A stretch of DNA of 64,000 bases from Geotrypetes seraphini (Eukaryota; Chordata; Amphibia; Gymnophiona; Dermophiidae). Positions 55,770-64,000 of the stretch are shown here, piece by piece (position 1 is the first letter of the stretch; each line of letters starts with the position of its first letter). The notes under the pieces are model-generated. The model ran no database searches. It was not told the DNA's origin and saw only the letters and a list, made by a program, of their open reading frames with translations. Location of the stretch: positions 41,274,085-41,338,084 of the forward strand of contig NC_047091.1 of NCBI RefSeq assembly GCF_902459505.1, read 5' to 3'. A program made the position numbers and the translations under genes.

Positions 55770-56060
55770 AATTTCATGCTTGTGATATTTCTACATTATC
55801 ACCTTTATTTTCTCATTTTCCTTCTGATTTTATTTCTTTTCCTCTTTTGGTGTAATCTCAGTTATATAATTCATTTCTTGAAGATGCTAAGGTTCCTATT
55901 AAAAAGTTTTCCAGTATGCAAAAAAGTCCATGGTTTTTGGAAGATTGTCGTTGGAAGATGCTTAAGGGTTTTGGAGCGCAGATGGCGTAAATTTCGTGAT
56001 GATGTGGATCTTTCAGATTACTGAACATTTTATAAGGAATATCGTTCATATTGTCACAGA
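55770..56060 (+). mobile_element. L2-clade LINE fragment, linker between EN and RT
   Basis: The frames read SPWFLEDCRWKMLKGF and, shifted, VLERRWRKFRDDVDLSDY then TFYKEYRSYCH. The PWF...LER.WRK...Y pattern marks the segment between endonuclease and reverse transcriptase in L2-clade ORFs. It is short and frameshifted, abutting the DIRS copy. Confidence 0.7.
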
Positions 56061-56224
56061 GTCCCCCCTTTACCTGTAAAGGAAATGCTGCAGTGCCCAA
56101 GAAGTAGGGATAGAGGTATGGACCAGACTTTGAGAAATGAAATACCTGTCCCTAATGTTAGGTCCAGAGCACTGTAGTACCAACAACTTCCTTTACATAC
56201 CAGTTCTAAAACTGACAAGTTGAC

Positions 56225-56470
56225 TTCTTCGATGAATCTATTGAGGCAGCCACCAAGAAGTTGTCTGAACATGAAATATCTTTCGCTTCTATTGTCAGAC
56301 CTAAGCCAAAGCCAACTCCTGCCAAGTCTACACGTCCTCCTCCCATTTACCAGAGGCGTTTTGCTCCAAGGGCGGCTCCTTACACTCGCCCTCCTCCTAA
56401 GAAACAGCAGCCTCAGAAGCAACAAAAATCTCAACCTTCTGCTGCACCTAAGGCTTCACAGCCTTTTTGA
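56225..56470 (+). pseudogene. DIRS gag C-terminal remnant
   Basis: A segment with SIEAATKKLSEHE-like content followed by RPKPKPTPAKSTRPPP and a Gln/Lys-rich tail. It matches the end of the gag-like region of the other DIRS copy. Confidence 0.7.
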
Positions 56471-56749
56471 TTGTTTACAATAGAGCATAACCTCCATCGT
56501 TCTGTCTCTGAGTTCTCTTCCCCCTATAGGAGGTCGTCTCCATCATTTTTACCACCGATGGATGGCAATTACATCTGACCTCTGGGTGCTGACCATCATC
56601 AGGGAAGGATACTCTCTTCATTTCACTCAGGTTCCACCAGAGCTTTCTCCATTCCATCCCAGACCGCCCTTTTTCTTCAGGAAGTTCAAGCTCTGCTTCG
56701 TCTCCATGCCATTGAACCAGTTCCTTCGGAACAGCAGAACAGGGGGTTT

Positions 56750-57960
56750 TACTCCCGTTACTTCCTTGTTCTGAAGAAGACGGGCGATCTGCTGCCTATT
56801 CTGGATCTCAGGGCTCTCAACAAATTTTTGGTCAAAGAAAAATTTAAAATGTTGTCCCTGGCACCCTTTATCACCTTCTTGAGCAGACCGACTGGTTATG
56901 TTCTCTGGATCTCAAGGAGGCTTACACTCATATTCCCATTCATCCGGCCTCCCGTCAATATCTCAGATTTCGGGTGGGGAATCTGCATTATCAATACAGA
57001 GTGCTGCCCTTTGGCCTGGCTTCATCTCCCAGAGTGTTCATCAAGTGCCTGGTAGTGGTAGCAGCAGCTCTACGGAACCATGGTCTTAAGATATTTCCCT
57101 ACTTAGACGACTGGCTCATCAAAGATTCCACATATCAGGGGGTTATTTTAGCGACCCAATGGACTACGTGGTTCCTACAAAGTTTGGGATTCAAAATCAA
57201 CTTTCCCAAATCCCAACTTCAGCCCTCACAGAATCTACAATTCATTGGAGCTGTTCTGGACATTGTCCAACTCAGAGCATTCCTTCCACAGCAACGTCTG
57301 GAAGCTCTCCTTCAACTCTGTCATATAGTGTCTTCCCGCTCTTCCATCTCAGCGAGACACATGATGGTACTCCTAGGTTACATGGCCTCCACAGTACACG
57401 TGACTCCTTTTGCCAGACTTCACCTCAGAATTCCTCAGGGGACCCTGGCATCTCAAAGGACGCAGGTTTGCGACCCACTTTCTAGACCCATAAGTCACTC
57501 CTTCATTGAAGCAGTCTCTCTGTTGGTAGATGCTCTCTTCCAATCTCTCCAGAGGCTTGCTTTTTCAAACGCCCCCCCTCATCAGAAGGTCCTCACGACA
57601 GACTCTTCGACCTATGCTTGGGGCGCTCATCTTGATGGTCTCTGTACACAAGGCCACTGGACCAGTACGGATCATCAATGTCACATCAATCTGTTGGAAC
57701 TCAGAGCGATCTTCAAGGCTCTCACCGCTTTTCAATATCTTCTTCATGACCAGGTAGTCCTCATTTGGACGGACAACAAAGTCACCATATATTATGTCAA
57801 AAAACGGAGGAACGGGATCTGTCTCCCTTTGTCAAGAAACTATGAAGGTTTGGGACTGGGAAATACGCCACAACACCTTCCTTGAAGCTGTCTACATCCA
57901 AGGGGCGAAGAATTGCTTGGCGGACAACTTGAGTCGTCTTCTGCAACCTCATGAATGGAC
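56750..57960 (+). pseudogene. DIRS reverse transcriptase / RNase H remnant
   Basis: Motifs NLHYQYRVLPFGLASSPRVF and YLDDWLIKD (RT) are followed by HINLLELRAIFKALT and WTDNKVTIYYVK (RNase H), mostly in the 56974-57885 frame. Order and spacing match the copy at 38430-39930. Confidence 0.8.
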
Positions 57961-58309
57961 GCTCCATTCCTCGCCTCTTCATCACATTTTTTCACAGTGG
58001 GGAACACCTCAAATAGACCTCTTTGCAGCTCCCCACAACTACAAACTGCCTCAGTTCTGCTCCAGGATATACTCTCCTCATCGCCTCGAGGCAGATGCTT
58101 TTCTTCAGGAATGGACGAACCTCTATGCATTCCCTCCATTCCCTCTCATTCTCAAGACTCTGGTCAAGTTGAAGAACGATCATGCCACCATGATTCTGAT
58201 TGCTCCTTGGTGGCCGAGACAACCTTGGTACTCCCTTCTACTTCAACTTAGCAGCAGGGAGCCATACCTTCTACCAACCTGCTTCTCTACACTTGACAGC
58301 TTGGTACCT

Positions 58310-59290
58310 CTCAACATAACTCCTCTTCAGTTTTTTCAACCTGTCAGAGATATTTTAGAGGCTTCTAGGAAACCTACCACTAGACAATGCTATCGCCAAA
58401 AAAGGACTAGATTTTCTACGTGGTGTTTTTCTCATGATAAGGAGCCTCAACATTCCTCCTTAGCTTCTGTTTTGGATTACCTTTTCCACTTATCCACTTC
58501 TGGCCTCAAGTCTACATCGATCCGAGTCCATCTCATCCTATTGAAGGGAAACCCCTCTCTGCTCATCCGGTGATTTCCAGATTCATGAAAGGACTTTTCA
58601 ATGTCAAACCTCCTCTCAAACTGCCTCCTGTGGTTTGGGACCTCAATGTTGTCCTTGCTCAATTGATGAAGCCTCCATTTGAACCAATTGACATGGCTCA
58701 TCTGAAATGTCTCACTTGGAAAGTGGTGTTCCTCATTGCCCTCACTTCTGCTCAAAGAGTCAGTGAGCTGCAAGCTTTAGTTGCTAATCTACCTTTCACT
58801 GTCTTCCATCATGACAAGGTGGTCCTCCGTACTCATCCTATATTCCTTCCAGTGTTTTTTCCAAAGCCTCATTCTCATCCTGGAGAATCAGCTCTTCATA
58901 CTCTGGACTGTAAACGTGCTATGGCCTTTTATTTGGAACACACCAAATCACACAGAACTGCTCCTCAACTTTTTGTCTCCTTCGATCCAAACAAGTTGGG
59001 ACATCCGATCTCTAAGCATACCATCTCCAAATGGATGGCTACTTGTATCTCATTCTGCTATGCCCAGGCTGGATTACCCCTACACATTAGAGTCACAGCC
59101 CATAAGTCAGAGCAAGGGCAGCTTCAGTAGCTTTTCTTAGATCTACACCTATTGAGGAAATTTGCAAGGCTGCTATTTGGTCCTCGGTTCATACTTTCAC
59201 TTCTCACTATTGTCTGGATGTTTTCTCCAGACGGGATGGCCAGTTTGGCCAGACATTATTATAAAATTTATTCTCCTAAATTGCCAACAC
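58310..59290 (+). pseudogene. DIRS tyrosine recombinase remnant
   Basis: The text TTRQCYRQKRTRFSTW, then TSAQRVSELQALVANL (Arg I box), VFHHDKVVLRTHP and a terminal EEICKAAIWSSVHTFTSHY stretch. It matches the recombinase at 36983-38032 in pieces. Confidence 0.8.
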
Positions 59291-59344
59291 TCCCACCATC
59301 CCATTCTGGTTAGCTTGGAGAATAGGCTGAGAATGTGTTGTGAG

Positions 59345-59667
59345 AATAGGCTGCCTGCTTGTCCTGGTATAAAGCACAGTTACTTACCATAACAGGTGTT
59401 ATCCAGGGACAGCAGGCAGCTATTCTCACAACCCACCCACCTCCCCTGGTTGGCTTCTCTGCTAGCTATCTGAACTGAGGAGACGCGCCCTACGCTGGGC
59501 AGGAAGGCACTCGCGCGTACGCGGTGCGGTCAACTTGAAACTTCTAGTTTCTATAAGCAAGTCTGCTTGCGAGCTTCCGCATCCGGGCTCCGTCGATGAC
59601 ATCACCCATATGTGAGAATAGCTGCCTGCTGTCCCTGTATAACACCTGTTACGGTAAGTAACTGTGC
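59345..59667. repeat. DIRS 3' terminal block
   Basis: Arms GCACAGTTACTTACC...CTATTCTCAC (59371-59430) and the inverse GTGAGAATAGCTGCC...GTAAGTAACTGTGC (59612-59662) bracket a CpG-rich middle. The same design is seen at 36237-36548. Confidence 0.75.
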
Positions 59668-59669
59668 TA

Positions 59670-61470
59670 TATGGAACATAGACCATGCAGGTCTGTCTAA
59701 TACAGGCCTTAGTTCTTTAATTTACATCTTTCGTTTTCTAATTAGAGATCCTCTATTTTTATCCCACGCTTTTTTGAATTCCATCGCCGTTTTCCTCTCC
59801 ACCACTTCCCTTGGGAGGGCATTCCAGGCATCTACCATCCTCTCCGTGAAGAATTTCCTAACATTTCTCCTAAGTATTCCTTCCTGTAACCTCAAATTAT
59901 GCTCTCTAGTTTTACCATTTTTTTCTCTGGAAAAGATTTTGTTCTATATGAATGCCTTTCAAGTATTTAAACGTCTGTATCATATCTCCCCTGTCCCTCC
60001 TCTCCTCAAGAGTATACATATTTAGGTCTTCAAGTCTCTTCTCGTACTTCTTTTTGTTCAAACTTCTTACCATTTTTGTCGCCTTCCTCTGGATTGCTTG
60101 AAGTCTTTTTATGTCTTTTACGGCCTCCAAAACTGAATACAAAATACTCCAAGTGTGGCCTCACTAATGACCTATACAGGGGCATCAGCACCTCTCTTCT
60201 TCTGCTGATGCAATACAGCCTAGCATCCTTCTGGCTACAGCCACAGCCTTATCACCCTGTTTAGATGCCTTTAGATCCTCAGACCAAAAGGCAGAACCAG
60301 TCTAAGAGTTCTGAGAATGGTAACTAAATAATGTTACTAAAATATTAGTGAAGCAGGGTATCCTCAGCGTGAAAGGTCAGCGAAGGGAGAAATTCTCCAG
60401 TGCTTAACACAACAAGGCAAAGGTAAACACACCTCTGCCTGCACACATCACCGGATACCTCACGTGTGCTTAAACCAAAATATGTGAAAATACCACAGTG
60501 AAGTATCTAATAATCACACAGGTGAAGTCAATCATTAGAACCACTCTGAGAACCCCCCCCCCAGGCAACTCCCCGAATAGACCTGGACTTAGCTTAAGGA
60601 AGTATCCATAAGTCTTGCTGGAAGAAGGGGGTAACATGATGATCCAAACATCCCTGGATGCCGGGTTCAACCAAGCCCGGTTTCGGGAACTCAGCATCCC
60701 TTCATCAGGAACCCATAGTTGTTGACTGTCTGTAAAACAAGTCTCCCTTCGCTGACCTCTCGCGCTGAGGATACCCCACTTCACTAATATTTTAGTAACA
60801 TTTAATGAATTCCAAGTTTGTGTTGGTTCACACAGGTTTATCTATCATTAGATTACCATTCTCAGAACTCTTAGACTGGTTCTGCCTTTTGGTCTGTGTC
60901 TTTTGAAGTTCCTGTGGCAGTTTTTTTTGGAGATTGTGTATTGTTTAGATCCTCAGAAACAATCACCCCAAGGTCCCTCTCTCCATCTGTGTTTAATCAG
61001 CCTCTCACCTCCCAAATGCAGCACTCTGCACTTCGCATTGAATTTTAGTTGCCAGACGTTGCTAGACCATTCTTCTAACTTTTGCAGATCCTTTTTCATG
61101 TTTTCCACTCCCTCTGGGGTGTCCACTCTGTTACAAATCTTAGTATCATCTGCAAAAAAGTTAACCTTACCTTTTAACCCTTCAGCAATGTCGCTCACAA
61201 ACATATTGATCAGAATCGGTCCCAGCACCGAGCCTTGAGGCACTCCACTACTCACCTGACCCTCCTCTGAACGAATTCCATTTACCACTGCCCGTCAACC
61301 AGTTTCTAATCCAGTTCACTAGTTTGGGCCCTAACTTTAGCCCATGGAGTTTAAGAGCTTCCTATGAGGAACCGTGTCAAAGGCTTTGCTGAAATCTAAG
61401 TAAATTACATCTAGCGCACGTCCTTAATTCAATTCTCTGGTCACCCAGTCAAAGAATTCAACCAGATTTG
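59670..61470 (-). mobile_element. CR1-type LINE, split by a long-inverted-repeat element
   Basis: The outer parts are 59670-60283 and 60944-61470. Minus-strand peptides include ALDVIYLDFSKAFDTVPH (RT motif A), SGVPQGSVLGPILINMFVSD, FFADDTKI, KKDLQKLEEWSS and, nearer the 3' end, QRKATKMVRSLNK and DRGDMIQTFKYLKGI. The reading frame is broken by small indels. It is a different CR1 subfamily from 4476-7660. The 5' edge meets another copy head-to-head near 61475. Confidence 0.85.
60284..60943. mobile_element. Inverted-repeat element with hammerhead-like core, probably Penelope-derived
   Basis: A 14-bp duplication, tttagatcctcaga, at 60270-60283 and 60944-60957 proves insertion into the CR1 copy. 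Arms beginning CCAAAAGGCAGAACCAGTC and containing GGTATCCTCAGCG (left) are inverted near 60760-60897. On the minus strand at 60708-60661: CTGATGA, a 4-bp stem GGGA/TCCC, GAAAC, then a stem CCGGG/CCCGG and a nearby ATC. That is the order of a hammerhead ribozyme, known from Penelope-like terminal repeats. No ORF. Confidence 0.65.
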
Positions 61471-61896
61471 TTTGGCATGATTTACCCAAAGTGACAGGCT
61501 TGATCAAGAACTGGTTGAGTGGAAGGCAACAGAGGGTAGTGATCAATGGAGATCGCTCTGAGGAAAGGGATGTTACCCGTGGTGTGTCTCAAATTTCTGT
61601 TCTTGGGCCTGTTCTTTTTAACATTTTTATAAACGATATTGCTGAAGGGTTGTCGGGCAAGATTTGCCTCTTTGCAGATGATACCAAAATCTGCAATAAA
61701 CACGTCGGATGGTGTGAATAACATGAAGAAAGACCTGGCAAAGCTTGAAGAATGGTCTGAAATTTGGCAGCTAAAATTTAATGCTAAGAAATGCAAGGTC
61801 ATACATTTGGGCTGCAAAAAAACAGAGGGAATGGAACAGTTTAGGGGGTGAAGAACTTAATGTGCACAACAGAAGAACGGAACTTGGGTATGATTG

Positions 61897-63478
61897 TTTT
61901 TTTTAAATTTTATTTTTTTATTTATAGCCTTTTAAATTTAATCAAGCATACATAACTTGAAAAAGATCGGAAACAAAAAAAAAAGAAATCACCTAATTAT
62001 ACAATCAGATGTAATGAAAACATTAACTAATGTTTAGTCCACAATTACAGAGATCAAGAAAGGAAATTTTCACAATTAGAAATACAGTTCTATACTAGAG
62101 TAACGGCAATAGGTAACCCAAGCTACAGCCGGATGGTAGGTCATTTATCATTGGACTGAGATTCCAACCTTTCTTTTGGTCCAATAAAATCTAAAAGCTG
62201 TTTGGGCTCAAAGAAAAGAAAATTCTTACTCTGATAGTTAATATAACATTTTGCTGGAAATTTAACCAAAAAAGTAGCCCCAAGAGCTAGGACTCTTGGC
62301 CTCAGGGCCAAGAATTCCTTCCTTCGCTTCTGAGTTTTCTGAGCCAAATTTGGGAAAATTCTAACATTAGAGGCCAAAAACTTGTCATTAATATGTCAGA
62401 AATACAAACGAAGAATATATTCCCTATCACTTTCCAAAGCCAATGTCAACAACAAAGTAGTTCTGTCGGTTATCACCTCAAGGGAGCTTTCTAGAAATGA
62501 AGACAAGTTCATGTCCAAATTTTCTTTCGGATCTTCAACAGCTGTAGATTCCCCTTGAGGTTTCTTTATAGTCAGTAGTAAGCCCTCACAATTGGAGGTA
62601 AATTTTCCAATGGAATGGAAAGAACCTCTTGAAAATATTTTCTTGCCATCTCAACAGGTGAAATGACGGGACACTTAGGAAAATTCAAAAATCTTAAATT
62701 GTTCTTTCTCAAAGAATTTTCAAAGTTCTCCAACTTACGGGAAATAAATGATCTTTCTTTAACCATTTCCACTTGTACAGTTTTAATTTCCTTTAAATTT
62801 TCTTCTTGTTTCTCCAATTTTTTGGTTAAATCAGACAGACACACTCCTTGCTGTTCTACTTTGGAGTAAATAGTCCCATAATCAGTTTTAATAGCCGAAA
62901 GACTCAAGTTAAGGTTGGCGTCCATGTTAGATATGGCCTGCCAGAGTGCCTCCATATCTATTTTCTGCGGTCTTTTTAATTCCCCAAAACAGATGGCATT
63001 CCCTCCCGGAGCACCTCTCACCTCTCCTTCCATGGTGCTGGGAGATAGCTGGCATATTCCACCTGCACCTTCCTCCTGAGTCTCCCGTGCTGGCGTCCCT
63101 CCTTCACTGAGGCACAGCCTTTCCTCTTCGGACAGCTGAACTCCTGTGTCTCCCTGTACCTGAGCACTTCTGGGTTGGGGAGGGACCGACCTCTGCTCCG
63201 GGTTCAGAATCGCCCGTGCAGCTGCTGCGCCGAGCTCCCCCGATGAATCCGGGCTCGCCTCCGAGGTAGGAAGGGTTCCTTCAGATGGACGGGAAAAAGC
63301 ACTTGTTGTTGAGGTTTGAACCAGGCGCTGCGGGGTCCCAAACGCCGGAGGGTTAGGGCGAGAGATCCCTTTCCTCTTCCCCATTCCATCGGGGGAGAAA
63401 GAATGTGCAGCGCTGATCGCCATCGATTCGGAGCACTGCTCCCGTTCAAGCGTCTGTCTCCGCCGCCATCTTGATCCC
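61897..63478 (-). mobile_element. ORF1-only LINE-like element, copy E
   Basis: The 1.58-kb unit interrupts a CR1 copy, with an 11-bp duplication GGGTATGATTG at 61886-61896 and 63479-63489. On the minus strand it starts GATCAAGATGGCGGCGG, carries ORF1, and ends about 240 bp later in an AAATAAAAAAATAAAA-type tail. There is no RT. The AAGATGGC 5' motif is shared with copy B. Confidence 0.9.
62141..63384 (-). CDS. ORF1 protein of copy E, frameshifted
   Basis: Probable start ATG 63384 (MGKRKGISRPNPP), chosen because copies B, D and F open with a matching M-x-KR(R/K)G. The frame is open to 62572: a Ser/Pro/Glu-rich region, KIDMEALWQAISNMDANL, a coiled coil (VEQQGVCLSDLTKKLEKQEE...) and NNLRFLNFPKCPVISP. 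The C-terminal domain, VRIFPNLAQKTQKRRKEFLA and LGATFLVKFPAKC, lies in another frame (62377-62141), so at least one frameshift and a damaged link lie between 62378 and 62571. Presumed RNA-binding ORF1p. Confidence 0.75.
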
Positions 63479-64000
63479 GGGTATGATTGCATGTGATGAT
63501 CTTAAGGTGGCCAAACAGGTTGAAAAGGTGATGGCGAAAGCTAAAAGGATGCTAGGTTACATAGGGAAAGGTATGGCCAGTAGGAAAAAGGGATGCCCCT
63601 GTATAAGACTTTGGTGAGACCTCATCTAGAATATTGTGTACAATTCTGGAGGCCGCACCTTCAAAAAGATATAAGAAAGATAGAGTCGGTCCAGAGGAAG
63701 GCTACTAAAATGGTATGTGGCCTTCATCATAAGGCGTTTGGGGACAGACTTAAAGATCTCAATCTGTATACTTTGGAGGAAAGGCGGGAGAGGAGAGATA
63801 TGATAGAGACATTTATATACCTACATAATGTAAATGCACATGAGTCAAGTCTCTTTCATTAGAAAGGAAACTGCAATGAGAGAGCATAGGATGAAGTTAA
63901 GAGGTGATAGGCTCAGAAGTAATCTAAGGAAATACACAGAAAGGGTGGTAGATGTATGGAACAGTCTCTCAGAAGAGGTGGTGGAGACAGAGACTGTGTC

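Larger units (their letters stand above)
56061..59667 (+). mobile_element. DIRS-type retrotransposon fossil, 5'-truncated
   Basis: In plus-strand order: a gag C-terminal piece (56225-56470), RT/RNase H (about 56750-57960), recombinase (about 58310-59290) and a 3' terminal block (59345-59667). The frames are long and align piece by piece with the minus-strand copy at 36237-42412. The 5' terminal block and most of gag are absent. It has several breaks. Confidence 0.85.
61480..64000 (+). mobile_element. CR1-type LINE, split by ORF1-only copy E
   Basis: The parts are 61480-61896 and 63479-64000. The left part reads TGLIKNWLSGRQQRVVINGD, GPVLFNIFINDIAEGL, LFADDTKI and KKDLAKLEEWSE. The right part reads LVRPHLEYCVQFWRPHLQKD, IESVQRKATKMV, LEERRERRDMIETF and runs past the window end in VVETET. 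The join is sealed by an 11-bp duplication. Some frame breaks; moderately young. Confidence 0.85.

Noticed and set aside
1-64000. CRISPR arrays, bacterial operons, ribosome-binding sites or rRNA genes.
   Set aside because: Nothing of the kind is present; the window is vertebrate nuclear DNA dominated by transposons.

Overview
This is a gene-poor stretch of a vertebrate nuclear genome that is almost wholly made of transposable elements. The mix is CR1/L2-type LINEs, L1-Tx1-type LINEs, DIRS tyrosine-recombinase retrotransposons, Penelope-like elements with a GIY-YIG domain, hAT, Tigger and Harbinger-like DNA elements, a tRNA-headed SINE and one endogenous retrovirus. That suggests an amphibian, and a caecilian is my best guess. 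The species call is inference; no single sequence here proves it.

The only complete host protein gene I can support is an intronless adenosine-receptor-like GPCR (30536-31600, minus). A CpG-richer patch with two CCAAT boxes and a GC box near 47200-47440 may be a host promoter, but no gene could be followed from it.

Layout. 1-2275: L1-Tx1 3' end, then old CR1 pieces. 2844-4417: an ORF1-only LINE-like unit with perfect 15-bp target duplications. About 4476-7660: a near full-length CR1 with one in-frame stop. 7995-12530: a CR1 fragment split by one ORF1-only unit, itself split by a second CR1 and a second ORF1-only unit. 12530-24300: DIRS remnants, palindromic repeats, and an old minus-strand DIRS copy carrying a hAT MITE and a two-LTR retrovirus fossil (16550-22896). 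24687-28830: hAT elements with 8-bp duplications and other repeats. 30536-31600: the receptor. 32631-33523: a Tigger-like element. 34430-44390: a five-layer nest (hAT in hAT, then Penelope-like, then DIRS, then CR1). 44633-45590: CR1. 47200-47750: promoter-like patch and minisatellite. 48780-50340: another ORF1-only unit. 50600-53500: L2 fragments, hAT elements and a DIRS end. 53789-54663: a palindromic hAT MITE and a palindromic Penelope-like unit. 54690-61470: CR1, L2 and DIRS copies. 61480-64000: CR1 split by a fifth ORF1-only unit.

The strongest unusual signal is the family of at least five ORF1-only non-LTR elements. They have matching N-termini, a coiled coil, an RNA-binding-like core and an A/T-rich tail directly after ORF1. 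Four of the five have clear 11-19 bp target duplications and none carries a reverse transcriptase. They look like an amphibian parallel of mammalian HAL1 (half-L1) elements. The second signal is a set of Penelope-like units built as long inverted repeats, with hammerhead-ribozyme-like cores and 14-18 bp target duplications.
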